From the NCBI GenBank assembly GCA_900110395.1, contig FODP01000002.1:310001-374000 (forward strand): a stretch of 64,000 nt of DNA, given 5' to 3'. The notes below the pieces were generated by a model. That model saw only the letters and a list, made by a program, of their open reading frames with translations. It had not been told where the DNA came from and searched no databases. The stretch is from Rhodospirillales bacterium URHD0017 (GTDB lineage: Bacteria > Pseudomonadota > Alphaproteobacteria > Reyranellales > Reyranellaceae). Made by a program: the position numbers and the translations under genes. Within the stretch, counting starts at the first letter, position 1. Each line of letters starts with the position of its first letter. Below, in pieces: positions 1 to 8,075 of the stretch.

Positions 1-1094
1 ACCAGGGCATCACAGCGGTTGGGCAGCGCGACGGGCGACGTAGTGCTAGAGGCGAAGCCGTCCAGGAAGCTGCCGGCATAAAAGCCGTTCTCGGGCTGGG
101 GTGGAAAGTTCTGCGGCCGCAAGATGAGGCTGTCCGGGACGGTCAGCGGGAAGCGGTTGGCGTAGGCGAACTGGGGCGGCTGGTACTTCGACAGGAACGA
201 CGTCGCGAAGTCGGCCGCCAGCTGGCGCACGAACGAAGAGCACGCGCCATCCGCCATGCAGCGCGGGCCGCTGGTGGGCAGCAGGTAATCGCCGTGCCTG
301 CCCGACGGGAAGACGACGGCGTGCCTGGGAGCCCGCACTTGGTCCCACATCCCCCCGCTGCTGAGCTGGGCGCCGATCTGGACGTCGTCCTGGTCGTTCC
401 AGGTGAACAGCGACGGCACCGCAAGGGAGCGCAGAAGCGCGGCCGGATTCGGCGTCTGGCCGAAGGCACCGCTCAGGGAGGCGAAGGCCGTAACCTGGAT
501 TTCGGTCGAGAGCTGCGCCGCGAGCGTGCCGCCGAACGAATGGCCGATCACCGCGGTCGCGGGCGGCGGCATCAGCCGGTCGCCGTGTTCCCAGGCCGCG
601 CGCATCCAGTCGTGGATGGCCCGCAGCGGCGCCGTCTGGGCCTGATCGCCGGTGGCGAGTTGTCCCCCGAAGCTCGTGACGACCACGACGCAGCCGGCGC
701 GTGCGAGCTGCGATGGCAACTAGATCCACTGGGCATAGGGATTGCCGCCGCAGTCGCCGTGGATGAACAGCACGAGGGGATAGCGCTCGCACCTGTCCAG
801 GATGGCCGCGCCGGCCGGCGAGCCTTCCAGGCTTGGATAGTAGACGCGGATGTTGCCGGGGGGCCCCAGGGCGATGGTGCCGGCGCCGGGCACGGTGCCG
901 GGCCGCGCACGCGCCAGGACGGGAGGTCCTCCTGTGACGTAGTCCTTGTATCCGTAGAAGACCGGATACTGGAAACTGGGCGCCCAGCTGATGGCGCAGT
1001 CGGGTTGCAGCTCCTTCAGGTTGGCGCATCCGGCGATGGGCGTGCTCAGCCCGGCGGTCGCCGCTCCCGACAGCAACACGCGACGCGTCAGCAT
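1..1094 (-). pseudogene. alpha/beta-hydrolase lipoprotein, broken by an in-frame amber codon, truncated at left edge
   Basis: The start ATG at 1094 is preceded by a strong GGAGG-type ribosome binding site. The N-terminus begins MLTRRVLLSGAA and continues through a hydrophobic stretch to an IAGC lipobox, so export and lipid anchoring are likely. A strand plus oxyanion-loop motif LVLFIHGDCGG follows near residue 115. Codon 125 (720-722) is TAG. Past it the same frame stays open to the window edge and still encodes hydrolase sequence, including a VVVVTSFGG strand and a GHSFGG nucleophile elbow near 530-547. The break is therefore one nonsense change in an otherwise intact gene; TGG to TAG would explain it. 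A sequencing error or natural suppression is possible. Substrate unknown. Confidence 0.75.
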
Positions 1095-1283
1095 CGGCTT
1101 CCTCCCCGCGGTGACCGCGACGACGATAATGCCTGTCGTCGAAGGGGCAGTCGGTGGGCAATCGCACACTCGCTGCCACGACATCAATTACGGCCCGGGG
1201 AGCAACCTGGCGCTTGCCATCACTAGCCGCTCTCAAAAGCTACGCGGCGCCGTATTGCTGCGATGGGCCAACAACGGTCATGT

Positions 1284-2180
1284 TCAGGCCGGGACGATCT
1301 GGGCGGCCGCCTCATCCCTCAACCATGCTGAGAAACGTGCCGACTTTCGATCAGCAGGTCGCGAGCCGCGCAGGATGTACCGATAGCCTGTCTCCCTGAA
1401 CCCAAAGGGGGCGACAAGACGACCTCCAGTGACTTCGTCGGCCACGAGATGCCACGGCACGACGCATGCTCCAAGCCCGCTAAGCGCGGCTCCGATTGTG
1501 AAATAGTAGTGCTCGAATTGAGCGGCAGGCTTGATCTTCGCATCCACTGCCGACGCCCCAACCAACGCGTCCCAGGTTGCCCAAGCGTTGGGCCTGGTGC
1601 GCGTTGCCAACCGCGGGATTGATGAAAGGCCGCTGGTTCGAAGCTGCTTCGCTGAAGGCATGAGCGCCGGCACCAGCACGACACCGATCTGTTCTCGAAA
1701 CAGCAAGGCGTCGCGTGCGCGGAGAGCCTCCTTGCCATCGATCACTGTGATAACAAGATCGAAGCGCCCGCGCTCAGGGTCGATGTGTTCTTTGTCGGTG
1801 CTGAGGCGCACGTCGATGCCTGGGTGGACCTGTGTGAACCGATGCAGGCGTGGGATCAGCCAGCGCATCGCCAGCGTGCTTAGACACGCAACCTGAAGAA
1901 GGCCCTCTTCCTCGGCAAGGACAGCTCGAACAGCGTTATCGATCTGGTCGAGCGCTGCGGTCAGGACCGGAGCAAGTGATTGGCCCGTAGGTGTCAGTTC
2001 CGGCTTGCTTCTTGGACCACCAAACAAGTCGACGCCGAGGACGGATTCCAGTTGGCGCACCTGTCGGCTGACAGCGCCGTGAGTGACGCCGAGCTCTTCG
2101 GCAGCGAGCGTTAAACGGCCAAGCCGGGCGGCGGCCTCAAACGCGCGCAACGCGTTGAGCGGTAAGTTCTTGCGTCTCAT
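1284..2180 (-). CDS. LysR-family transcriptional regulator
   Basis: This 298-residue protein has a standard LysR layout. An N-terminal winged helix-turn-helix lies at residues 1-65 (LNALRAFEAAARLGRLTLAA, then GVTHGAVSRQVRQLE), resembling the GcvA group, and a periplasmic-binding-protein-like effector domain follows. The start chosen is the ATG at 2180, which begins MRRKNLPLN; an upstream reading to 2282 adds unconserved sequence. No clear Shine-Dalgarno precedes 2180. A perfect 7-bp inverted repeat abuts the start codon and may serve for autoregulation. It is divergent from the tautomerase gene at 2285, which is its likely target. Effector unknown. Confidence 0.9.
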   Translation of the reverse strand: MRRKNLPLNALRAFEAAARLGRLTLAAEELGVTHGAVSRQVRQLESVLGVDLFGGPRSKPELTPTGQSLAPVLTAALDQIDNAVRAVLAEEEGLLQVACLSTLAMRWLIPRLHRFTQVHPGIDVRLSTDKEHIDPERGRFDLVITVIDGKEALRARDALLFREQIGVVLVPALMPSAKQLRTSGLSSIPRLATRTRPNAWATWDALVGASAVDAKIKPAAQFEHYYFTIGAALSGLGACVVPWHLVADEVTGGRLVAPFGFRETGYRYILRGSRPADRKSARFSAWLRDEAAAQIVPA

Positions 2181-2195
2181 GTGAGTATTACTCAC
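2181..2195. promoter_or_regulatory. palindromic operator candidate in LysR/tautomerase divergent region
   Basis: GTGAGTATTACTCAC is a perfect 7-bp inverted repeat around one central base, directly adjacent to the LysR start codon. It lies in the 104-bp divergent intergenic region. LysR proteins commonly bind interrupted palindromes of this sort near their own promoter; the regulator bound here is an inference. Confidence 0.5.
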
Positions 2196-2284
2196 AAAGA
2201 TGTGGATGATTAGTCTATAACAAAGGAGGCACGACTCGGAGTAGGCTTTTTTTGCACAAAGAGCCGATCCAGGAGCCCTCACTC

Positions 2285-2692
2285 ATGCCATTCGTAAGAA
2301 CCGCCGTCAGGCAGGGGACAGACGCGTCCCAGAAGCAGCTGATAGTCGACTGTATCCACAATGCCCTGATTCAAGCGATCGGCATGCCCGAAGACGAGCT
2401 GTTCAATCTGGTGAGCGATTACAACGCCGGCGACTTCCTATATTCGCGCACGTTCAATGGCATTGCCCGCTCTGATCGCCTGGTCGTCGTCGAGATCACA
2501 ATGAGGCGCGGCCGAGGCGACGCCATGAAGAAAGCTCTCTACGCAGAGATCGCAGCCAACCTGGAGAAGCGCGCCGGTATCTCGCCGAAGGACGTGTTCA
2601 TCTTCATACACGAGAACGACTATTCGGATTGGTCCGTGGGCAATGGCCAGTTCGCCATGGTCCTCGCGCAGCAGCGCGGCAGTGATCTCTAA
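2285..2692 (+). CDS. tautomerase-family protein
   Basis: The 135-residue product begins MPFVRTAVRQG, leaving Pro as residue 1 after Met removal. This is the catalytic base in the 4-oxalocrotonate tautomerase superfamily. Length and later motifs (SRTFNGIARSDRLVVVEI, RRGRGDAMKKALY, PKDVFIFIHEN, WSVGNGQ) fit the longer Tautomerase_2-type members rather than the 62-residue 4-OT type. The ATG at 2285 was chosen over an upstream in-frame start because it produces the N-terminal proline. It is divergent from a LysR gene that probably regulates it. The true substrate is unknown; members act on keto-enol or unsaturated acids. Confidence 0.85.
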   Translation: MPFVRTAVRQGTDASQKQLIVDCIHNALIQAIGMPEDELFNLVSDYNAGDFLYSRTFNGIARSDRLVVVEITMRRGRGDAMKKALYAEIAANLEKRAGISPKDVFIFIHENDYSDWSVGNGQFAMVLAQQRGSDL

Positions 2693-2825
2693 AATACTGC
2701 GCGAGAGCGTTGAACCGTGGCTGCGCTTAGAGGTCAAACGCTACATCGAAGGCCGCCGTGTCGGTCGAGCATCGCAGCGGCTCATGGTGGGACTCACAGC
2801 CCTCCTACGCCAAGGCTTCGGAGGG

Positions 2826-2890
2826 CATCCTGCTTCGCGCTACCGCTTTGGAGGGCTTGTCCTGCGTCGCGCGCAGCGCGAAGCAGGATG
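2826..2890. repeat. 15-bp perfect inverted repeat
   Basis: CATCCTGCTTCGCGC at 2826-2840 is matched by its exact reverse complement at 2876-2890, with a 35-bp loop. It follows the tautomerase gene and could act as a 3'-end hairpin or be a mobile palindromic unit. No T-tract follows. Confidence 0.7.
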
Positions 2891-2902
2891 GCGGAGAGGG
2901 TG
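2889..2902 (-). other. candidate att repeat: copy of tRNA-Ser 3' end
   Basis: TGGCGGAGAGGGTG is identical, in the same orientation, to the CCA end and acceptor/T-stem part of the tRNA-Ser gene at 11845-11858. Integrases often leave such copies at island borders. A local hairpin (GGCGGA at 2890-2895, TCCGCC at 2903-2908) uses part of the same bases and is an alternative explanation. Confidence 0.35.
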
Positions 2903-3075
2903 TCCGCCGTTGCTTTCTCTCAAAAGGTTGATCTGAAAGGCTTATTTTGAAGGCAGGATCAGGTTACCCCACGTAATACCCCACCAGCCGGTCGCCTTGG
3001 GCGACAGACGCGCTGATCCTGTACATTGGCGAGGCCGCGATCCGAAAGTTGGTCGCGACCGGGAGGATAGGGGCA

Positions 3076-3681
3076 ATGCGGGGACGATGGGCGCTAATGC
3101 TGGTGGCGGCGGCGGCGACATGGCCTGGGCAGCAGGCGCTCGGCTGGGGCGCGACGGGCCACGAGTGGGCGACAGGCATCGCCATCGAGAAGCTGCCCGA
3201 CGACATCCCCGGGTTCGTGCGGGACCCGCCGTGCTGCCCGAGCTGGCCCTGATGGGCCGCGAGCTGGATCGCTCCAAGGGCTCGGGCGAGACGCACGACA
3301 AGGAGCGCGATCCCGGCCATTACATTGACCTAAGCGACGACGGCAAGGCCATGGGCGTCGTGCCGCTCGACAAGCTGCCAACCACGCGCGAGGCCTACGA
3401 CACGCAGCTAAGGGCGGGCGGCTCGACGCAGTACAAGGCCGGGTACCTGCCATACTCCATCATCGACGGCTGGCAACAGATCAGGAAGGACTTCGCCTAT
3501 TGGCGTGCGGCTGTGAAAGGCGCGGAGACGGCCACCTCACCCGAGGAGCGGGCCTGGTTCGAGGCGGACCGCCGCCTCCGCGAGAAGCTGACGCTGCGCG
3601 ATATCGGGGTCTGGAGCCACTACGTGGCCGACGCGTCGCAGCCGCTGCACGTCAGCATCCACTTCAACGGCTGGGGCGACT
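3076..3681 (+). pseudogene. S1/P1-type (zinc) nuclease family, frameshifted remnant
   Basis: From the ATG at 3076 the product has a signal peptide (MRGRWALMLVAAAATW, cleavage near QALG) followed by WGATGHEWATGIAIEKLP, matching the mature N-terminal Trp-Gly-x-x-Gly-His zinc site of S1/P1 nucleases. The frame breaks near 3215 and continues in another frame as AVLPELALMGRELDRS, then ERDPGHYIDLSDDGKAMG, IWSHYVADASQPLHVSIHFNGW (in parts), again typical: His/Asp zinc ligands in DPGHYID and ADASQPLH. After FNGWGD at about 3681 the family sequence stops abruptly. At least one frameshift and loss of the C-terminus make this a pseudogene unless sequence errors explain it. Confidence 0.75.
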
Positions 3682-3891
3682 TACCTCCACATCCTCCAGC
3701 AGGATCGGCTCCAGGGCACGACGGCGAGCGACTTCGATCAGCGCCGCAATGTGGCTATCCACAACTTCACCATGGAGGCTGATGTCCGCCTGGATCGCCG
3801 GTCGACCGAGATGCCGGTCGAGGATCGCCTTCGCCGCCGAACCGCCGAGACAGGCGCGGCGTCGTCTCTCTCGGACCTAATCGCCGTTTGA
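3682..3891 (+). other. unidentified open frame fused to nuclease remnant
   Basis: In a third frame, directly after the break in the nuclease remnant, 69 codons are open to a TGA at 3889-3891. The residues look protein-like (DFDQRRNVAIHNFTMEAD, then RLRRRTAETGAASSLSD), are rich in charged residues, and do not resemble the S1/P1 C-terminus. I do not recognise the family. It may be the tail of another gene joined by deletion, as no start codon or ribosome site is evident. Confidence 0.35.
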
Positions 3892-4004
3892 TGAGACGGC
3901 GCTGTCGCTCCCTTTGCCTACAATTCGGAAACCGGGCACATTGAAAATTGATCCAACGCCAATCTGATCAATGTCGGCCATGTGGGTCCCTCGGGTGCAA
4001 GACA

Positions 4005-5165
4005 ATGAATCTTCATTCCAAGCTTTTCAGCGGGAACCAGCGGCTGGAGTCATGCGCCGTCTCGGATCCCAGCCATGTGACGAACGGCGACCACGGTCTG
4101 CATGTGTTCCTGATTCAGCAAGCCGTCAGGGTTCTGGACGCTGCCGACATTGCGCGCGCCGAGCTGGACAGTTTTGCGTACGGCAAGTCGACCGCAGATG
4201 CGGTTCTTGCCTACAAGCAAAAGCGAAGCATCATCAATCCTGCCTACGAGACTCAAGCAGACAACATCGTCGGCAAGATGACCATCAGACAGCTTGACCG
4301 CGAAATGCTCGCGCTCGAAATCGGAGTGCTGCGGCTCGGCGGCGCAGCCGCCCTTTTCCGCGGGTTTGCCTTGCTGGGGTCCGGCGCGGTCGTCGCAAAC
4401 ACGCCGCAAGTTGTCATCATATCAGAGGCAAAACTGGCGTTCTCCCTGTGGGCAACCCAAGTGGTGGACTTCTTTACGAGAAGCAAGACGCGCATTGCCA
4501 ATGTCAGCGTCGAGGGGGCGACAAGTCCCCAGGATATCGCCAAGGTGTACGACACGGCGGCGGCGCTGGCGGGTTCGGGCGGCATCGTGATCATCAATGC
4601 AGGTCACGGTTTTCCGTCGGCGACCGGTGTTCGGGACGACGGTCGCCTCGATCTCGCCCCACATCAGCGCTTCATGGTCGGCGGGCGAAACAATGTGCTG
4701 GTCGGCGAGAAGGATCCGCCCGACCCGCAGTTCGGCAATGTCAAAATGCACACGTCGGTCTTTTATGACGAGGATCCGGGACTGCCCCGTCATTCGAAAA
4801 AGCGTGATGACGAGACGGTCAACAAGGGAGCATCCGGTGCCAAGGCACGCCTCGCGAATTTTGCTGCCTACGACTCGATCTGTCGAAGTTTCAAAACCAA
4901 GAAACTGCATGGCGTCGTTCTGTTGACGTGTCGTGTCGGGCAGTCCAGCGGCCTGATGCGGAAAGTGGCCACGCAATGGGGCTGCCCGGTCATCGGATAT
5001 CAGAGGAAAGTGGTCGGCGAGGTCACTAGAGATTTCATTGGCAAGAAGTTGGTGAAGACCCGTTCACGCCTCTTCGCAGAGGGCGATGGGCCGGGCACCG
5101 GCACGAATGTTCCCATGGGCGAGATCTTCATCCCCCTCGCCAACGATATGGTGATTTTCAAGTAG
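4005..5165 (+). CDS. peptidoglycan-binding-like protein with probable caspase-like (clan CD) domain
   Basis: The product is 386 residues from the ATG at 4005; an upstream TTG at 3948 is possible, and no strong ribosome site settles the choice. Residues 25-100 resemble peptidoglycan-binding type 1 domains (GLHVFLIQQAVRVLD, YGKSTADAVLAYKQKR, NIVGKMTIRQLDREM). A hydrophobic stretch follows near 110-150. The C-terminal half has the pattern of caspase/CHAT-type peptidases: a strand ending in His201 (GIVIINAGHG) and a second strand ending in Cys309 (GVVLLTCRVGQ), followed by a helix and WGCPVIGYQ. No signal peptide is evident. Base composition is less GC-rich than the core genes, which suggests acquisition. 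The protease assignment is inferred from motifs only. Confidence 0.6.
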   Translation: MNLHSKLFSGNQRLESCAVSDPSHVTNGDHGLHVFLIQQAVRVLDAADIARAELDSFAYGKSTADAVLAYKQKRSIINPAYETQADNIVGKMTIRQLDREMLALEIGVLRLGGAAALFRGFALLGSGAVVANTPQVVIISEAKLAFSLWATQVVDFFTRSKTRIANVSVEGATSPQDIAKVYDTAAALAGSGGIVIINAGHGFPSATGVRDDGRLDLAPHQRFMVGGRNNVLVGEKDPPDPQFGNVKMHTSVFYDEDPGLPRHSKKRDDETVNKGASGAKARLANFAAYDSICRSFKTKKLHGVVLLTCRVGQSSGLMRKVATQWGCPVIGYQRKVVGEVTRDFIGKKLVKTRSRLFAEGDGPGTGTNVPMGEIFIPLANDMVIFK

Positions 5166-5300
5166 GCCCGCCTGCGCATTGCGATGTCCATAGCAGTCGT
5201 TGCTGCGCTGCTTTGATACAAGAATGGAGGACGTCACGCCCAAGGGGTAAGGCGTGCCAGCCCAAGCGGCCATAGACACCGATGCCACTATTCGAAGCCG

Positions 5301-5330
5301 CCCCCGGTGTTACCCGCCGGGGCGGGGGGC
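5301..5330. repeat. CCGGTGTTAC/GGGGC repeat, copy A
   Basis: About 30 bp with CCCCCGGTGTTACCC at the left and GGGGCGGGGGGC at the right. Related copies lie at 6031-6060 and 6927-6955. The three copies differ internally but keep the ends, so they are diverged members of one short element. Confidence 0.5.
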
Positions 5331-5373
5331 CCGAGAGCCGCGGGCTCCGTTCATCAAAACCAGCAGCGGCCGC

Positions 5374-5601
5374 TTAGGCAGCCTGCTCGCCCCGCGAGGG
5401 TGGTTGGAGGCCTAGCCGGGTCTCGACAACCCGCTCGGCTTGCCCCATGGCGTCGGCGAGCGACATGCTTGTCGTGCGCGCGATGGCCCCTGTGTAACCA
5501 TGCAGGACGACGTGCCATGTGCCGTCGAACTGGACCGCAACGATGCGATGGCCTCGATAGAACCGGCTCACGGTCCACACGCATTCGCTGCTGCTTCGCA
5601 T
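5374..5601 (-). CDS. small hypothetical protein
   Basis: A 75-residue reading from the ATG at 5601; an upstream ATG at 5691 gives 105 residues, and neither has a good ribosome site. The central part VAVQFDGTWHVVLHGYTG followed by MSLADAMGQAERVVETRL looks like a real beta-strand plus helix protein, unlike the low-complexity reading upstream. The layout loosely resembles the small protein at 8283-8597 (WTLVRYTG, then MTLHEAL). I do not recognise a family. No membrane segment or signal is visible. Confidence 0.45.
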   Translation of the reverse strand: MRSSSECVWTVSRFYRGHRIVAVQFDGTWHVVLHGYTGAIARTTSMSLADAMGQAERVVETRLGLQPPSRGEQAA

Positions 5602-5772
5602 GGTGGGGCAATGCCCGAACGGGTGCCACGTTGCGAGGCCAGGTGTGGTCGATGGGTGACATTCACAGCGCGGCGGGCGGCTGATTGCCATGGACCGGCG
5701 CGTGTCACAGACTGCCGCCGCCGCAGGAGACGCACCATATACGACGCACCGAAAGCGCGACTGAAGGAGTTG

Positions 5773-5925
5773 ATGGAGGGGCTGCTCGCCGAGTACCCCA
5801 ACGTCAGCACGAAGGATGTAGCCGCGTTCTTGGCTCGCCACCCGGAAAAGCATCGAGAGCTGTTTGCGCTGCTGCTCGAAGAGCGGCTCGACCGCGAACG
5901 CCTCCTGCTCAAGCGCCCAAATTGA
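5773..5925 (+). CDS. small hypothetical protein
   Basis: At least 50 residues from the ATG at 5773 (AAGGAG at 5764-5769 lies three bases away, closer than usual; a TTG overlaps at 5770). The reading EYPNVSTKDVAAFLARHPEK followed by ELFALLLEERLDRERLL is helical and charged. Protein-like sequence extends upstream to about 5740 (TIYDAPKARLKELM) without a normal start codon, so the gene may begin at a non-standard codon or be a truncated 3' part. Family unknown. Confidence 0.4.
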   Translation: MEGLLAEYPNVSTKDVAAFLARHPEKHRELFALLLEERLDRERLLLKRPN

Positions 5926-6030
5926 GACGCTCGATGATCGGCTCGCCTGCATGCCATGGAACGGCGCAGGAGGAGCATGGCGTGCAGCCGGACGCAGACG
6001 CTTAGTACTGCCGCCAATCCAATGTAGAAG

Positions 6031-6060
6031 CCCCCCGGTGTAACCCCGCACCCTGGGGGC
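6031..6060. repeat. CCGGTGTTAC/GGGGC repeat, copy B
   Basis: CCCCCCGGTGTAACCCC then CCCTGGGGGC; related to copies at 5301 and 6927. After the copy, GCGTCCACGTCAGCGC is similar to GCATTCACGTCTTGACGCTGC after copy C, so the element probably extends about 40 bp further right. Confidence 0.5.
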
Positions 6061-6129
6061 CGCAGTTCCTGCGTCCACGTCAGCGCGCCCGACGGCCCAC
6101 CCAGAGCGGGGCGTGTGGAGGTCGGCAGT

Positions 6130-6320
6130 CCCGCCCGACATAGAAGGATTACGGATAGGTGAGAGACCCCGAGCCTCTGCCCTTTGAGCCTCGGGGGCTC
6201 CCACGCCGAGCAGGGTGACGAGGTCGGCTGTGACGACACCGCCCCGCCCGACATAGGGCGAATGCCAGAGAGAGACCCCGAGCCTCGTGCTTGGGGTGCG
6301 AGACTCGGGGCTGCAGGCGG
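6130..6320. repeat. two diverged tandem units with hairpins
   Basis: CCCGCCCGACATAG occurs at 6130 and 6243, and GAGAGACCCCGAGCCTC at 6161-6177 and 6270-6286, so a unit of about 110 bp is present twice. In each unit CCCCGAGCCTC is followed by a near-complement (GAGCCTCGGGG; CGAGACTCGGGG), giving a stem-loop. A third, weaker relic may begin near 6345. Confidence 0.55.
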
Positions 6321-6663
6321 ATGTGTGCAACGAAAAGGAATGACACCCGCCTTACAAAGAGCGAATGCCAGTGAGAGGCAGAGAGTTGCATGCCCTTCAT
6401 GACGCCACCGATGCCGCCCCCGACGGTGGTCGCCGGGGGGCGGGGGTGTATCGGCGTCGAGGCCTAGAGATCGCGACGCGGACGGCGACTGCGTCTCTAC
6501 GTTCGCGTAGACCGCCCAGGCGGCGTACGTCCACTGTCGTTCGCTTGGCCCAAACTCTCGGCCGCCGTCGGGCGTCGCTCGACGCGACGCCTGTACCACC
6601 TGCGTTGCACTGGCGCTGCCGGTCATCCACCATCTCGGCGAAGACCGGCGTCGGATGCACATT

Positions 6664-6784
6664 GCCGCCAGGGCTGTTTTTCTGCCCCTGGAGTCGAATT
6701 GGTCTTGGCTGGCCCTTGGGGACTCACCTGCTATCAAAACGCGTGGGCGAGTCTGATTTTGACTCCTGCGATGCCTCCAGGTCG
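6664..6784. repeat. two-block dispersed element, copy 1
   Basis: A 37-bp left block (6664-6700) and a 38-bp right block (6747-6784) recur at 11117-11153 (identical) and 11202-11239 (one mismatch), while the 46-48 bp between them differ. The left block contains a GGGC/GCCC hairpin with a T5 loop, and GGAGTC in the left block faces GACTCC in the right one. Confidence 0.75.
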
Positions 6785-6926
6785 GAAGGTGCCACGGCAG
6801 CCAGGGGCGCCCCCGTTCATCTCGGCGCCCAGGCCATGACGCCGACGTCGACGTCGAGATGTCCGCGGGCAGGGGCGGCAGGTCGTCGGCGATACAGGTG
6901 GCCCAGCGGCCCGGCGAACGAGAGCC

Positions 6927-6955
6927 GCACCGGTGTTACCTTGGGGACGGGGGGC
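6927..6955. repeat. CCGGTGTTAC/GGGGC repeat, copy C
   Basis: GCACCGGTGTTACCTTGGGG then ACGGGGGGC; third member of the family at 5301 and 6031. Confidence 0.5.
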
Positions 6956-7034
6956 GCTAGCAGAGCCGCATTCACGTCTTGACGCTGCCGGTGCCTTCAC
7001 GCCCGTGGTAGCCGACGAGTGATGCGACTGCAGC

Positions 7035-8042
7035 TTACCGATATTTGTGGCGGTATTGCATGGGCGTCGAGGCGGTCCATCGCTTGAACGCGCGAACCAG
7101 CGGCCCCGGTTCGGAATAGCCCAGCGCGTAGGCGATCTGGTGCAGGCGCAGGTCGGTGTTCGCCAGGTAGTGCTTGGCAAGATCGCGGCGGATGCCGTCA
7201 ACCACCTCGCGATAGCTCGCCTTGCGTTCGGCGAGTCTGCGCTCGAGCGTCTTGCTGCTCATGTTGAACTGGGCCGCGACGTCGTCGAACGCAGGTGCCC
7301 CCTTTGCCAGTCGTTGCACGATGTATTCGCGCACTGAATGTATGAGGTCGTCCTTTCGTGGTTGGGGGCCGATGATCTTGCGGCAAGCGGCCTCCAGCGT
7401 GCGTAACAACCGGTTGTCAGCGCCTATCACCGGTAGCCGCAGGGTCTCCTCAGAGAAAATGATCGCATCCCATTCGGCCCGGAACCGGACAGGGCAGCCG
7501 AGAATGCCTTGGTAGTCGATGCGCTGGTTGGGCCGCGCGTGAATGAACTCCACGCGTACCGGGGTCGCCTTCGCCCGCGTTAGCTCCCGTGCGGCCTTCA
7601 CGAATTGCGCCGCCACCCGTTCGGAATTCTGTCGCAACCTGCGAAGTGCGGGATCGGCGTCGCGGAAGCGCAGGGCACTGACTGGTCCAGCCAACTCGAG
7701 AACCGCGTCGGTTCCCTCGTTGGTAACCCTGATATAGCGCTCTATGTTGACCAGCGCGTCCCGGAGTGTCGGCGAGTTGAGCGCAATGAAGCCGAGCAGG
7801 CCGTTGTCACGGACGTCGTGTGACGCGCCAAGCTTCAGCCCATAGCCGGGCTCGGCCAGCAGCAGCGCGGCCTGCTCGATCAGGCGCATGTAGCTGGCAT
7901 AGGAGATCCTGGTTTCCGGGCTGGCGACGTCGGCCCGCGACAAGCCAGCCTCCTTCAGGAGTCCCTCGAGCCTGTGCCCGGCACGCCGCAGGTCGTCCGC
8001 GATGTAGGTGGCCCACCGGGCCTCGATCATCTGAAGCGGCAC
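7035..8042 (-). CDS. AraC-family transcriptional regulator
   Basis: 335 residues from a GTG at 8042 (reading VPLQMIEARW) with AAAGGG five bases upstream; an ATG at 8030 is an alternative. The N-terminal two thirds resemble the Arabinose_bd-type ligand domain found in OruR/ArgR-like regulators (GLLKEAGLSRADV, GLKLGASHDVRDNGLLGFIA). The C-terminal 90 residues form an AraC helix-turn-helix pair: DVAAQFNMSSKTLERRLAE and LHQIAYALGYSEPGPLVRAF. A TTGAC direct repeat lies 34-61 bp upstream and probably binds this protein. The divergent gene at 8283 is a candidate target. Effector not predictable. Confidence 0.88.
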   Translation of the reverse strand: MPLQMIEARWATYIADDLRRAGHRLEGLLKEAGLSRADVASPETRISYASYMRLIEQAALLLAEPGYGLKLGASHDVRDNGLLGFIALNSPTLRDALVNIERYIRVTNEGTDAVLELAGPVSALRFRDADPALRRLRQNSERVAAQFVKAARELTRAKATPVRVEFIHARPNQRIDYQGILGCPVRFRAEWDAIIFSEETLRLPVIGADNRLLRTLEAACRKIIGPQPRKDDLIHSVREYIVQRLAKGAPAFDDVAAQFNMSSKTLERRLAERKASYREVVDGIRRDLAKHYLANTDLRLHQIAYALGYSEPGPLVRAFKRWTASTPMQYRHKYR

Positions 8043-8075
8043 AATGACCCTTTCGCGAGTTGCGTGTCGGCTAGG

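Larger units (their letters stand above)
2693..3075. other. gene-poor intergenic stretch
   Basis: No convincing complete gene. It holds the 15-bp inverted repeat at 2826-2890 and the candidate tRNA-Ser attachment copy at 2889-2902. On the minus strand 2964-3060 reads as about 30 protein-like residues ending RLVGYYVG before a stop, possibly the remains of a lost gene; this is weak evidence. Confidence 0.4.
5926..7034. other. long gene-poor stretch of repeats
   Basis: Open frames here are arginine/proline-rich and overlap on both strands, as expected of non-coding GC-rich DNA. I see no supported gene. It contains repeat copies at 6031 and 6927, hairpin-forming units at 6130-6320 and one copy of the two-block element at 6664-6784. 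Confidence 0.5.

Noticed and set aside
46..1236. Open 396-codon minus-strand frame
   Set aside because: Arginine- and alanine-rich with no motif; it is the shifted frame of the broken hydrolase, whose own frame shows signal peptide and GHSFGG.
5377..6330. Long minus-strand frame across 5374-6330
   Set aside because: Only the last 75-105 codons look protein-like; the rest is proline/arginine-rich and passes through repeat units.
6130..6390. Tandem units considered as a CRISPR array
   Set aside because: Units are about 110 bp, diverged, with no short identical repeats or regular spacers and no cas genes nearby.
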